A stretch of DNA of 64,000 nucleotides, taken from Amyelois transitella (lineage: Eukaryota; Arthropoda; Insecta; Lepidoptera; Pyralidae). Shown here piece by piece: positions 12,974-24,020 of this stretch. Within the stretch, counting starts at the first letter, position 1; each line of letters opens with the position of its first letter. The notes under the pieces are model-generated. The model had not been told where the DNA came from. It did not search any database and saw only the letters and a program-made list of their open reading frames with translations. The stretch is taken from assembly GCF_032362555.1 (NCBI RefSeq), contig NC_083512.1, positions 4,576,001 through 4,640,000 of the forward strand, in the 5' to 3' direction. A program made the translations under genes and the position numbers.

Positions 12974-13008
12974 ACGACCATACGCCGCTACGGTTCCCGC
13001 GCGACTGA
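12974..13008 (-). promoter_or_regulatory. Initiator plus DPE core promoter of the GTPase gene
   Basis: On the minus strand TCAGTC (13008-13003) matches the arthropod initiator. Taking its A (13006) as +1, positions +28 to +33 read GGTCGT (12979-12974), a full match to the downstream promoter element at its required spacing, and +24 is the favoured G. The site lies in a CpG-rich island (about 12900-13090), 204 bases upstream of the ATG at 12802. No TATA box is seen at -30, as expected of DPE promoters. A possible splice acceptor just before the ATG (TTTTCCAG) means the 5' leader could contain an intron. Assignment is by sequence only. Confidence 0.6.
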
Positions 13009-13089
13009 GCAATCGCATTCGAAATTCAGATTTGATTCTTTGCATCGAGAAACGCGTGCGCAGCCTCCGACTCCTCTCTCTGTAGGCAT

Positions 13090-13839
13090 AATTATAGCAT
13101 TGATTGATTAACTAATCGCGTATTAAAGATAATTTGTTGAATGCGACGTCAAATATGTACGGCATGCGATCATTACCTACCATTAATCGTTATTATTTTG
13201 ATTGTGAGCTTTGGCATATACAAGATTAAAACTAATAAACATATATGTGATAAGTTATTTAAAATTGAAAACATTTCTATCTCTTTTAAATAAAACAGGG
13301 ACGTTAATAAATAGAAGAACAATATACTTCTTTGTAATTCTTTTCAAAGCAGATACACATACGCACATACGCATTTAAGTACTAAGTTAACAACCTACTT
13401 TTTAAGTATAAATTATAAATTCCATCAAAAACTTAAAGCAACACTGATGAAGCAAGTAATAAATAAAAACCTTTGCATTAAAATTAAGTTTATCCCTTCC
13501 GTGATTCTGTCACTTTTCCAATTTGGGATCTGTCATTCAAAATCTTTATCACCTCAGCAAATAAGTGTTATAATTAAATCTTTGTGTGAAAGAATTAAGT
13601 ACGAGTTTTATGGCGATTTCAATGAGCTTTTGCATAAATAGGATCCATATTTTTTTTTCACTTTCAACAGTAGATTCTTTGTGCTAAATGTCATACACAC
13701 AGTAACATATTTCATGTTTTGTGTATTATATAATATCTTCCCATTCGATATAAATAAATTTGAATATGGAACATTTTTAAATGTGAGGTAATCTTATGTC
13801 AAATCATATCTACTTTATTTAGGCGCTGTAGACTTAACT
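13090..13839. other. Intergenic, no feature seen
   Basis: AT-rich stretch upstream of the GTPase promoter. A 64-codon open frame at 13447-13641 has the composition of chance AT-rich DNA. Confidence 0.5.
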
Positions 13840-13853
13840 TCACTAGTAAAATA

Positions 13854-14392
13854 CATACATACATACATAAAATCACGCCTCTTTCCCGGAGGGGTAGGCA
13901 GAGACTACCTCTTTCCACTTGCCACGATCTCTGCATACTTCTTTCGCTTCGTCCACATTCATAACTCTCTTCATACAAGCTCGGCGGTTTCGGGTACTTT
14001 TGACCTGACCCTTTACCAGGACGTCCTTAATTTGATCAAGATACGTTCGTCTAGGTCTTCCCACTCCGACCTTTCCCTCCACACTCTCCTTGTATATCTG
14101 CTTAGTCAACCTGCTTTCATTCATCCTCTCCACATGACCGAACCATCTTAACATACCCTTTTCTATTCCTGTAACTACATCTTCTTTCACATCACAACAT
14201 TCCCTTATCACGCTGTTCCTTATCCTGTCACTCAATTTCACACCCATCATACTCCTTAACGCTCTCATTTCCACTGCATTTATTCTGCTTTCATGCTTCT
14301 TTTGCCATACCCAACTTTCACTCCCATACATTAATGTCGGGACCAACACGCCCCTGTGCACAGCCAGTCGAGCCTTTTTGGATAGTTTCTTC
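13854..14392 (-). mobile_element. 5'-truncated non-LTR retrotransposon (LINE) with 14-bp target duplication
   Basis: A 539-bp insert flanked by a perfect 14-bp direct repeat TCACTAGTAAAATA at 13840-13853 and 14393-14406. In the sense (minus) direction it begins abruptly within coding sequence, runs through the stop, and ends in a TATG microsatellite (CATA repeats at 13854-13868 on the plus strand). 5' truncation, a short 3' repeat tail and variable target duplications are typical of target-primed reverse transcription. The LINE clade was not determined. Confidence 0.93.
13873..14391 (-). pseudogene. C-terminal end of LINE ORF2 (post-reverse-transcriptase region)
   Basis: The 172-residue open frame is the tail of a LINE polyprotein. 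It has LVPTLMYGSESW near the start, then a GMLRWFGHVERM block, GRPRRTYLDQIKDVL, and ends SAYPSGKEA before the stop at 13873. This follows the reverse transcriptase fingers/palm in many insect LINEs, so no RT catalytic motif is present and the piece cannot function alone. It is still open without frameshifts, so the copy is young. Confidence 0.85.
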
Positions 14393-14406
14393 TCACTAGT
14401 AAAATA

Positions 14407-15748
14407 AATTATTCAATGTCTCATCTACATAATTGAATATATTATACAATAGTAAATTTTAACTGCAAGAGGCATTTCCCTGATCACAGCCTTTTCCATA
14501 AACAGCATGCAATGTATCATTGACTATAGTACTCTTACAAACAGTATCCCTTACAATTCGCTAAGTTAACCTTTTTCAACTTATTTTTCTGATAAAATCT
14601 TATATTGAACCGATCTCATATTTTTCTAGTTTTTAATGAAGAAAAATTTACTTAAATAAATAATATTTATTATTGTCATCCACCAGGTGCCGTTCTTTTC
14701 AGACCAGCTCACCGAAACTAGTCGTAATGGTGTTCACTTACGATACAACTACTGCCTAAATCAATAAATTATAAGAAACCCTAAATAATTACTAATAATT
14801 TGTAAAATAAAGAGCAGGTAACAGTAATATAATACAAAATGATCTGCTTAAAATTAATACAATACGCTACGATAAATAAATAAAACATAATTAAACTATT
14901 AATAAAAAAGAAATCATAAAAAAAGATTAAAGGCCGTGTTCAAATAAACTTTACATAGCCAATTTCTAAGTCAGCCTCAACATTCTTATAGCGGTGAAAA
15001 CTGCAAGTGTTATAATTAAATGTCCCCTCTGTAAGACTTATGCCCTTGGTTCCGGGACTTCGGTCTAGATTGGGCATGTCTACGGCATGTCAAGGTAAGG
15101 CTTGCTAATAAATTTGTTCGTGTTAAGATGTAATTGGATTCACGACGCCTACGATGGCTTCCTGACTTCGCCTACTTTAAAGCAAACGGGTATGATAACC
15201 TGGTATACTTATAGGATTTCTCTTTGAGTTTATATACCGCCAATAATAATAAAAATGTCAGACGAAAATAATTAGGTACACAAAAGTCTAACGGATTCTT
15301 AGCGGTAGCGGAAATGAAGTATTAATATTACCAATAAGCATGACTTTTTAAGAATTTTTAGATCATTAAAACATTAACTGCGAATGCAAAGATTCAAATT
15401 AAATAAATTTCAGATAAGAAACTATTCAAAATAAAGCTAATTCACATTAGTTAAAATAAAACAAAATTAATTGATAACCTTTTTGTATCATAAAGGAACA
15501 ATCTGTTGTTTTATAATACAAGGCATATTAGAGGTTGTAATACGTCCTCCTTTATAGCTCAAACCTCAAATAGCTGCGATGAAAGTAATTACTACTATTA
15601 GCTTCAAGCCATTTAAAACCAATCCTTACATTGTATTGACCATTAAAATCTGTTTTACGCTCAAATTACAACTCCTGATCATTAAAATTACAGCTCAACG
15701 TATAGCAGTCATAATCTACATCAATAGGAGGTCCTTTAACATACCTAT
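14407..15748. other. Intergenic, no feature seen
   Basis: AT-rich sequence. A somewhat GC-richer patch at 15020-15190 has no open frame or repeat that I recognise. Confidence 0.5.
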
Positions 15749-16099
15749 ATCACGTCTATATCCGTTACGAGGTAGAAAGAGCCAATAGTCTCCAAAAGAT
15801 ACTTATGATACGTACGGAGACGAGATGGATGGCCTTATAATGGAATTATGATTCCGTTTGACAGGATGCCAAATTATCGCCCAAAACATATTCCCAGGTT
15901 TATTTTACCCTTTACTTATTTAGGTACCCTTGAAAGTACCGTGGAAAGGTAAGAAGCTGGCTTACCCTATGTTTTATACTCTCCCGAGTAGCACGAAAGT
16001 ATGCACAAGATGATTGTATTATTCCGCTAGTCGTCTTATACGACATCCTTTAGAAACAAGTTGAATGGATATTTTGAGAAGTCGGTAACCACATGGCAC
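15749..16099 (-). repeat. Old, expanded copy of the SINE-like family, antisense
   Basis: The tail (CACGTCTATATCCGTTACGA) begins the copy and a decayed head (AACCACATGGCA) ends it. The middle is longer than in full-length copies and poorly matched, so something was probably inserted or duplicated. Block order is the same as in the intact copies. Confidence 0.65.
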
Positions 16100-16523
16100 T
16101 AAACATTAACTTAGGAAGGTAATGGTACTACCATGATTTGATTTAAATAGTTGTGGCCCAGTATCAAAGGCCATTTGTCAAAGTAACAACGCATAGTTGA
16201 CTGCTGACTAGATTACTATGGCATTCAGTATTGTTCACGAAGCAAGCAAAATACATCGACATTTTACAATGATGATCGAGTTTATGAAGTCATAGTAGTA
16301 TATGATGTGTGCTATGTTGATGAAAAACCAATTGTCTAAGTAAAGTTTTTCAAATCTATGTTTTTAATTTCACTTTGAAAGTAGGTAATACTACCTATAT
16401 TTTTAAACACGACCTTATTTTTTTCAGTGATTTATGAAGATTTTCATTCATAAAAATTCTAAGAGTGATAAAAGAGTTGCTATTTTCAAATAAGAACGGA
16501 ATCGACTTCCTTTGAGAAAGCAT

Positions 16524-16740
16524 ACATACATACATACATACATACATACATAAAATCACGCCTCTTTCCCGGAGGGGTAGGCAGAGACTACCTCTTTCCA
16601 CTTGCCACGATCTCTGCATACTTCTTTCGCTTCGTCCACATTCATAACTCTCTTCATACAAGCTCGGCGGTTTCGGGTACTTTTGACCTGACCCTTTACC
16701 AGGACGTCCTTAATTTGATCAAGATACGTTCGTCTAGGTC
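16524..16740 (-). mobile_element. Short LINE 3' end with 12-bp target duplication
   Basis: A 217-bp insert flanked by perfect 12-bp repeats TTGAGAAAGCAT (16512-16523 and 16741-16752). After a longer CATA run (about 16524-16552) the sequence appears identical to the matching part of the 13854-14392 copy, but is truncated at CGTTCGTCTAGGTC. Identity between the two copies implies both inserted recently from the same source. Confidence 0.93.
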
Positions 16741-17073
16741 TTGAGAAAGCATTCTGAAATGATTACGAGTAATTAATTAGTATACCGCGTGACAAAAAAC
16801 ATATATAGGTATACCGCGTACAAAATTTCGTAACATTCTTTTAAAAATAAAATTAATTTGAATAATCGTACTGAACATGCTTCTAACGGTTTCGCAAAAA
16901 AAAATGCTCAAAAGGAAAATACATTAACATAGCAGTTTATTGCGTTTCTCTTCTTATTACGGAAGGTTGTATTGGAAAAAAGCCATCCTGAGGCGAATTA
17001 GTAATTAATCGAGCTTCCTAGAGCGATTAAATTTATGCAATTCTTGTCATAGCCTCTGGACTTTTCCGTTTAA

Positions 17074-17308
17074 GACCCGAGCACACTAAACGCAGGTCAG
17101 AAGCCGCGCAGTTTGTAAGCGGGCCCACACCGTCTTGTAATACAAGAAACACTTGGAAATCATCACATCAAAGAGAAACCTGAGCTCGAACCGCTCAACG
17201 GCTGCGCCGCAGTGTGACGTCTTTGAAGAGTTCCTTGTTACATTACAGTTTGGTGCGGGCCCGCATTCAAACTGCGCTGCTGCGACCTGCGTTTGGTGTG
17301 CCAAGCCT
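17074..17308. mobile_element. MITE, TTAA-flanked, about 50-bp inverted arms (piggyBac-like)
   Basis: A 235-bp element with TTAA on both sides (17070-17073 and 17309-17312). Imperfect inverted arms at 17081-17130 and 17253-17301 both start GCACAC and contain AAACGCAGGTC, CGCAGTTTG and GCGGGCCC. TTAA target sites with terminal inverted repeats are the hallmark of piggyBac-type elements. It has no transposase. The GC-rich arms produce overlapping open frames on both strands that are not genes. Confidence 0.78.
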
Positions 17309-17785
17309 TTAATCCGCTTGTATTTCTTGTTTCCAAATATATCTTCAGACATGTGCGTGACAAGATAGGCGCCAGGCAGCCAAATATTGCTACCGTTAAA
17401 CCAAATTTGGAGTTTATCTGATCGATAAATGAGAAAACGAAACGATTTCCAATCATAAGCGAACGTTTATGTCAAAGAATTTCACAAAAATAAGACATGT
17501 AATTAATTTTTGTAATTGATACTCAACTTCAAAAATACATTTTATTTGTAGAAAATTACGCCAAATATCAAACAAGTCCTCCTTGGACTAAAGGCACTCT
17601 GAATAATAACATGCTTGCAAAAATTCAAGAATCAATTGTTTCAGTCATAACTCGGAAAAAAATTAAGACAAGAGTGCATAAAAAAAGTTTTTAGTTTTCT
17701 ATTTTATTGAGTTTAAGTATATTGTGTAAAAACATCACATTTATTACAGAAAATAATGCACCATTTAGTGTCCGGCACTTAAGGA

Positions 17786-17996
17786 TAGGACAACACCATA
17801 TCTTTCCAATGGATGTCGTAAAAGGCAACTAAGAAAAAGGCTAATAATAAGTTTATTAGCCTTTTTCTTAGTCGCCTTTTAGGCAGCTATAGGCAGCCTA
17901 TCACGTAGCAACCTTAAGCCATAAAGATGAATGGCATTTCAGTCTATTTAAGACTATTGGCTCTGTCTATCCCACAAGGGATATCTTTATAACAAG
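17786..17996 (+). repeat. SINE-like copy carrying a 63-bp palindrome
   Basis: Sense-oriented copy lacking the head, ending in GGCTCTGTCTATCCCACAAG and a decayed tail. A fold-back replaces part of the middle: 17819-17847 is repeated inverted at 17853-17881 (29 bp, one mismatch, 5-base loop). Other copies have only one such arm (around CGACTAAG), so the palindrome arose within this copy, probably by template switching. Confidence 0.8.
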
Positions 17997-18392
17997 GGAA
18001 TCAAATTAAACTTCAATGTGAAGTCTTAATTTAATTCAGATAATTAGACCTCAGATCATGTCACCATGATAATAAGTGGAAACCAAACAAAATAGACTTT
18101 CTTGGGCGGAAATAAATGCAGTCTCGTAAATTTAACTAAAAGCCCACACCCTAACACAAATAACCAATAAAAATATTTTCTGATAAATAACAAGGGCTGT
18201 TAAAAGCGTTGTTAAAGCGTTAAATGCCCGACAAATGATTGCATTCAAGTCGTTAATGCAAATCAAATCATATTTGATTAATTGTTGCGTCATTTTCGCG
18301 GCAACATCTCGTTAAGGTGCGATTATGATTACGACTCCAAAATTCGGTCACAAAAAACAACTATTTACGTGCTATATATTCGATACCCATTA

Positions 18393-18578
18393 TCGTACTA
18401 ATATTATAAATGTGAAAGTTTGTGAATATGTCAGTATGGATGTTTGTTACTCTTTCACGCAAAAACTACTGAACCGATTACGATGAAATTGTATGTAAAT
18501 GTGGTATGCAGGTAGCTGAAGACTGTTACGTTATGATTGGGTTTCCACGCGGACGAAGTCGCGGGCGGCCTCTAGTAA
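18393..18578. repeat. Lepidopteran interspersed repeat (RTE/SINE-like)
   Basis: Runs from TACTAATATTATAAATGTG through TTACTCTTTCACGCAAAAAC to GACGAAGTCGCGGGCGGCCT, a block order I know as very common in moth and butterfly DNA. It looks internally deleted compared with longer versions. Decayed relatives may be at about 37500-37830 and 53667-53830. Confidence 0.75.
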
Positions 18579-18708
18579 TACATAAAGGTTATATTCAAAA
18601 CTGACTGACTACTGACACTAAACCTTTAGCATTACTATATTTAGAAGGTATCTCTCTAGCGTAATATTTGCTATGAAAAGCAATATTTTATCTACTTTCC
18701 TAAATCTA

Positions 18709-18905
18709 ACATACATACATACAAACATATGATCACGTCTATATCTCTTGCAGGTTAGGCAGAGCCAATAGTCTTAAAAATACTAATAGGCAACGATCAG
18801 CTGTTTGGCTTACTGATAGAATTGAGATTCATATAAAGTGGCAGGTTGCAAGCGCGTCGCCTAAAAGAAGAATCCCAAGTTTATAAGCCTATCCCTAAAT
18901 CTCCT
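18709..18905 (-). repeat. SINE-like copy, antisense, head missing
   Basis: Starts with a CATA tail (18709-18728), then ATCACGTCTATATCTCTTGC, and stops after AAGCCTATCCC without the head segment. It faces another copy in the opposite orientation 55 bases away. Confidence 0.85.
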
Positions 18906-18959
18906 TACATTCTTTATATACATATATTATCACCTTTTCTCACACATCGTTGTTTGTCT

Positions 18960-19172
18960 TGTCTATCTTTCCCGTGGAAGTCGTAAAAGGCGACTAAGGC
19001 TTAAAAGGAAACTTGGGATTCTTCTTTGAGGCGATGGGCTGACTGTCACTATTTGAATCTCGATTCGATCATAAAGCCATACAGTTGAGCGCGGCCTTTC
19101 ATTCTTTTCAGGACTCTTGGCTCTGAGTATCCCAGAAGGGATATAGACGTGACTATATATATGTATGTATGT
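18960..19172 (+). repeat. SINE-like copy, sense, head missing
   Basis: Begins within the TGGAAGTCGTAAAAGGCGAC block and ends GGGATATAGACGTGACTATA with TATG repeats. With the preceding copy it forms an inverted pair of about 200-bp arms that could fold back in a transcript. Confidence 0.85.
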
Positions 19173-19582
19173 AACAACAATAGCACACGCCACATAATAA
19201 ATCGTACATCGACTACTCGTACATACTAATATTCTAATAATACTGATAAAAACAGATTTGTACACGGAGTCACGCCTTTAGCTCGTTATTATTTCAATAT
19301 TCAATTAAAGGTGTTCTAATTAAATAACTTATCAGGATCTTGGGCAACCATGTAAATAAGTATCTATTTGTTTATTTATTCGTGCGCAGATTTCGCAAAG
19401 TCGCGTGACGGAACAAGTTTGTTAATGGGTGTAACAATAGCTGTTCACACTTGCCTGTTAAACGATATATCTTTTCATCTTTAACCTCTTGTCTTATGTT
19501 ACTAAATATCTCATGATAGTTTCTAATACATTCAAATGTTTGTTTGATGAAATAATATGATGTATTATTGATGAATTTACTT

Positions 19583-19650
19583 TGGCAGGCTTTATGGCAC
19601 ATTGGTAACGGTCTTGCCGGTAAAGATCCGGGTTTGAAACCTGATTAAAA
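19583..19650 (+). repeat. tRNA-like relic (A and B box), probably a SINE head
   Basis: TGGCACATTGG (A-box-like) is followed about 30 bases later by GGTTTGAAACC (one base from a pol III B box). No acceptor stem or full cloverleaf could be drawn, so it is a decayed tRNA-derived SINE head or tRNA pseudogene, not a working tRNA. Confidence 0.4.
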
Positions 19651-19711
19651 TATGGCTTGGATTCTGTTGTTTCAATTTTAATATATTCGTTAATATACTT
19701 ACACATTATTT

Positions 19712-19900
19712 GTATTTATTTATTTAAACTTTATTGTACAAAATACAGATGTATAGCACAATTGACGGACTTAATAATAGAAGCATTATCTACCAATCAA
19801 CCATTGGGTCCGAAATACGAAATAAAATCATTATAATAAACATACATAAAAACTACAATAAATAAACAATATATACATAAATAAATTGGTGTAACGATTA
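19712..19900 (-). repeat. LINE 3'-end-like repeat, antisense
   Basis: Begins with TTTATTTAAACTTTATTGTA and continues through AATTGACGGACTTAATAATA and ACCAATCAACCATTGGGTCC, blocks I recognise as a widespread lepidopteran repeat. A short trace of the same TTTATTGCACAAAA start is near 62830. No coding potential. Confidence 0.55.
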
Positions 19901-20767
19901 CCGAAATGAGTGAAAAGGCTTAGAGGTATAAAATAATATTGTATACATATGTAACACAAAAAATTCTCACTTTAGGATTACGTAAATCCTTGTGACTGAT
20001 CCGCTAATTTCTAATTAGATTATGCCTGTAGCTACGTTCGCGTCAAACGAAAAATCTCGTTCATTTCTCACTTCGGTGCAAAAAAAATTTTTACGCGAAT
20101 GTAGTTAAGTAGTATTTTTATGATATCTATTAATGATTGATTGATTGTACATAGATATTTTTCCTTCAATTTGTCTAAGCATGATTCGAACTTTCTTACC
20201 CTACATAATTTTGAGATAGTCACAAGTGAGTGAGATATTTTTGACTCGGCCTTGCATAACTTCTTGTTTAAAAAGTTATGTAAAATGGAAGACAAGAAAA
20301 GAGTATCGCTGTGGTCCATCACAGAAACGCGAGTATAATCAATCATTTTCAACCCACGCAATTAGAAATCCTTACGAGTCCTTATTGACCTATCTCCGAT
20401 CATTTTTCTAACCTCGTTTAATTTTATTGACCAGTGATTATGAAATGATTAATCGTCCTATTGTTTTTTCTAGTGTTATGTAAGTTAATAAGGTTCTATG
20501 GACCACATGATGAAAATCAAAGTTTTTATTAATGTTACACCAATTTTTTATGGGTAACTACCCATATTTTCTTTAATGATAAAGCAACTGCCTATTTTTT
20601 ATGAGTAGCTAGTTTTTTTATGATAACGCAACTAACATTATAAAGCTTTACCTAAGCCTAATGACTAAAACCTGAATGGGATGAAAACTTGTCTAAAACC
20701 AGAAAGAAATATCTTGCATTTAAGAATATAACGTCCTTATTCATTCTCGTCATTCATCATTAATTCA

Positions 20768-20846
20768 TATAATCACGTCTGTATCCCTTGCCGGGTAGAC
20801 ACAGCCAGCAGTCTTAAAAGACTGACAATCCACGTTCAGCTATCTA
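20768..20846 (-). repeat. SINE-like tail fragment, antisense
   Basis: ATCACGTCTGTATCCCTTGC through AAAAGACTGA and CCACGTTCAGCT, then breaks off. Only the 3' third of the element is present. Confidence 0.85.
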
Positions 20847-23442
20847 TCTAAAATCTACATATTGCATTAAATTTTGTACTGTGGCACTCATACATAAATA
20901 ATTTTTGGTTTGGTGATAATACTTTAATTACTGTCTTAATTCCAATTACTGTGTTCGATACGCTCATTAGCAGTTGTTTTTTTTTTCAATCGAGAATCAA
21001 ACTCACTCTAGTGAACCCCAGGAAAGCTACCTGTGAGCAAACAGCTAAGAGTATAGCTTTAAATGGCTTGCAATTGAAATACCCATGTAAGTAAATGCAT
21101 GGGTATAATGCGATGTAGATTTGACCTTTGCAAGCCTTAGCAGTGGTCGTATTTCAGTGTTATTTCGGCGTAATCATTGGGTGAATAATGGTTGTAAAGG
21201 CGTCAGCGATAATGCTGTACTTACACTGCAATACATCATTTGGACACGAGATTTAAGTAAATACTTAATTTACTTAATCAGATAAACAAGTTTTGTTGTG
21301 ACTGATGTATGTGTCTCTTTGTTCCATAATTTGTACGGTGAACTGTTATGAAAAAAATATATAGGAATAATCATCGTCATCCCAATGCTCGAAGTTATAT
21401 ACGTTAGTTTGAATACTAATCGATGCTCTTACGGTGAGGGAAAACATTGTAAAAATCTGCACATTTAGGCAACTGGATGTTTGAACACATCGTTTTGGCT
21501 GTTTGTGTAGGCTTTCTCCAGGTAAGAACAGTATCGATTGACAATCAAACTAATGTAAATAACTCAATAAAGAGTCATTAGAGCATGGACGTTTATGTTT
21601 AAGAGGAGGACTATACATTTTGTAAATCCTCCGAAATCTCCCTTACCAAAATTTCTAAAAATAATATAATCCTAATTATTGCCAAGTGTTTCACACGGAA
21701 TATAAAAATAAGATATGTAGTAAATGCAGTTGGTACAGAATTATAAGGAATGTCCTAGTCGTAAACTTATAAGATATAAATACAAATTGCAAACGCAAGT
21801 AATATATAATTAGAATTGTATGTGCGTTTTCTTCTTAAACTCAAACACATGTTTTATGATATTGATGATAAGCTCCTAAACGTCGGTACTTGGAAATTTA
21901 ATTAAGTGTTCGGGATCGAATGTTAGGCAAACGAAGAATAATCACATGACCCCATCTCAGCGCAGTTGGTTTATTAACAACCAACCGTTTGAACTTTGCT
22001 TTTGTGACATAGCTAACATTGTATTAAATGTTAAGATAGGTCGGAAAGAAGCAGTCATTGAGATGAACTTACAGTTTTGTTACTGCAAAGGGGTGTTTAA
22101 TGTTTTTTTCCTTATATATGGTTAAGAAATCCGTTAAAATTGTATTGAAATATAATATTGAATATCCCGTCCATTAGGAAGGTACTGCAAAAATTGCAAT
22201 CGATGTCTGGTATGACAGAATTTTTTTGGCTTCACTTTTAAACAAAATTATTTAACCCCAGAATAGGTCTTGTTAGCCCAGAAACATGAAATTGTTTTTT
22301 TTCTTTCGCTAACCACATTTTCTGTATTCTTTTTCAAGAGACTCATTTTTTTTCTGGTATAAGGAAGACAACTCAGAAGGCTAACTATTAACTTGTTTGT
22401 AAAAACCTATATTACACATAGGTTTATATTCAGCGGGTAAGTAAATGTTTATTATACCTATGCATTTATGTCAGTATATTTTTTAAAGTTGTTTAAATTT
22501 GCCGCTTTTATACTTAATTATAATATATATAGTATATGGTTCCTTTATTTTTTGCCGGTTAAAGGAATCCCTTCATTGGATAAGTACGCCATTGCAAGTG
22601 ATTTATTTTTTTATAAGTAGATTTCTGTGCAATAAAAATATTACAAACAAATCTTATCAATACATACTATTTTCGCACCAAGTACATTTGCAGCAGAAAA
22701 AAACTGTAAAATTAAATTTAATACTTTTGTATATAATTAAGTGCTTATTCGGTTATTTTCAGTTTTATTTACACCCTTCACCAAAGGCGACCTTCATCGC
22801 GAACTTGTATTGTTATCGCCTGTTTTTTCCCAAAACCCCATTACAATCCTCGTAAATAAACCAGCTTATTGACACTTAGTTTTGAAACGGTCTTAATGGT
22901 CCGAATTCTCCAAAGTTGCGAGATCCCATGTGTTACATAAAGTAAGGCGTAATATCTTCGTCTTTATCATGCTTTGTCCTGTGATAAAGACATTTATAAA
23001 GTCGGACACTTGGACACTTGTACTGGGCTTGTAGAGTTCCTCGCGAGTAGGGTGACCATATTTACCAAAAAATTTTAAATTATTATTGTAGTTATATCAG
23101 TAAGTTCATGTAAAGCGTTCTTATCAATGTAGATTACGTAAACTTTGATCCGAATGTATGAGGCATACTGAAATAACTATTTGAATAACTACCACTTTTG
23201 CATTGAGCATCGTTTGAAAATTCCCGTATATTTGCCTGATGATTTACTTACATAAGCCAAACTTATCTAGCGATAATAAACCAATATAAAACTGGCGATA
23301 GCGATAATAAAGGTTTATTATAGCTAGACGCTAGCCCAGTTTTCTTTAATGAAAATTCTTACTGCAAATTGCATAATTGGAATAACATATTTTTAATCTT
23401 ATTATCTTTTAATTAAAAAACGTCGTGTGATTTCCTGCACAC
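20847..23442. other. Intergenic, mostly featureless
   Basis: AT-rich sequence. The only recognisable piece is a tRNA-SINE fragment at 21395-21485. The 118-codon open frame at 22499-22855 is rich in Phe, Ile, Tyr and Lys as expected of random AT-rich DNA and is not called. Confidence 0.5.
21395..21485 (+). repeat. Fragment of the tRNA-derived SINE found in the ADAT1 intron
   Basis: Contains the block AGTTTGAATACTAATCGATG CTCTTACGGTGAGGGAAAAC followed by a CACATT...GCAACTGGATGT segment, matching the middle of the SINE at 32940-33292 read from its sense strand. Head and tail are lost. Confidence 0.6.
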
Positions 23443-23650
23443 CCTATATCTTGCCCATGAATGTCGTAGAAGGCGACTAAGATATAGGCTTATAAACTCG
23501 TGATTCCTCTTGTAGGCGATGGCCTAGCAACCTGTCACTATTTGATTCATTAATTCCATAATGGAGCCATTCTGCTGAACGTGGTCTTTTCGATACTGTT
23601 GGCTCTGTCTTCTCCTTAAGGGATAAAGACGTAACTATGTGTACATATGT
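23443..23650 (+). repeat. SINE-like copy, sense, head missing
   Basis: From TATCTTGCCCATGAATGTCG to AAGGGATAAAGACGTAACTA and a short TATG-like tail. Diverged but with all central blocks in order. Confidence 0.8.
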
Positions 23651-23896
23651 ATATTTGTAATAAAAAAAAAATCCTTTGCCTAATAATCTCAAAACCTTGT
23701 CACCCTTTACTAGCTCGTCCTCGCTGGTTTCGCTGTAGTTACATAATTTACATCGCTGCGACAATAAATTGGTCTGTACTTGTAACATCGGTTACTCCAT
23801 ACGATGCAGGACAAATAGACTGAGAGTTCAGATAAAAAACATCGAGACATGCAAACTCCGCCTGTTTGACATGCTTTATTTGACAGGGATAATATT

Positions 23897-24020
23897 CACA
23901 CATACATAATTTCGTTTCTGGAGATGTAAGCAGAGACTACAACTTTCCACTGCGTAAGTACTTACTTATTTCACTTGCCACGATCCCTGCATACCAACTC
24001 ACTTCTTTTGCTTCATCAAC
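23897..24020 (-). repeat. Decayed LINE 3' end, antisense
   Basis: CATACATA followed by degraded versions of the LINE end (GTAAGCAGAGACTACAACTT, CACTTGCCACGATCCCTGCA, TTGCTTCATCAACAT). A short duplication around ACTTAC splits it. An old copy of the family at 13854-14392. Confidence 0.75.

Noticed and set aside
16524-16552. CATA tandem run considered as a CRISPR-like or telomeric array
   Set aside because: It is the microsatellite 3' tail of the LINE/SINE families; no spacers and no telomeric TTAGG units.
17086-17456. Overlapping open frames on both strands
   Set aside because: They arise from the GC-rich inverted arms of the TTAA-flanked MITE.
19583-19650. Considered as a functional tRNA gene because of A and B box matches
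   Set aside because: No paired acceptor stem or anticodon arm can be drawn; more likely a SINE head relic.
22499-22855. 118-codon open frame on the plus strand
   Set aside because: Composition (Ile, Leu, Phe, Tyr, Lys) is that of random AT-rich DNA and there is no motif or signal.
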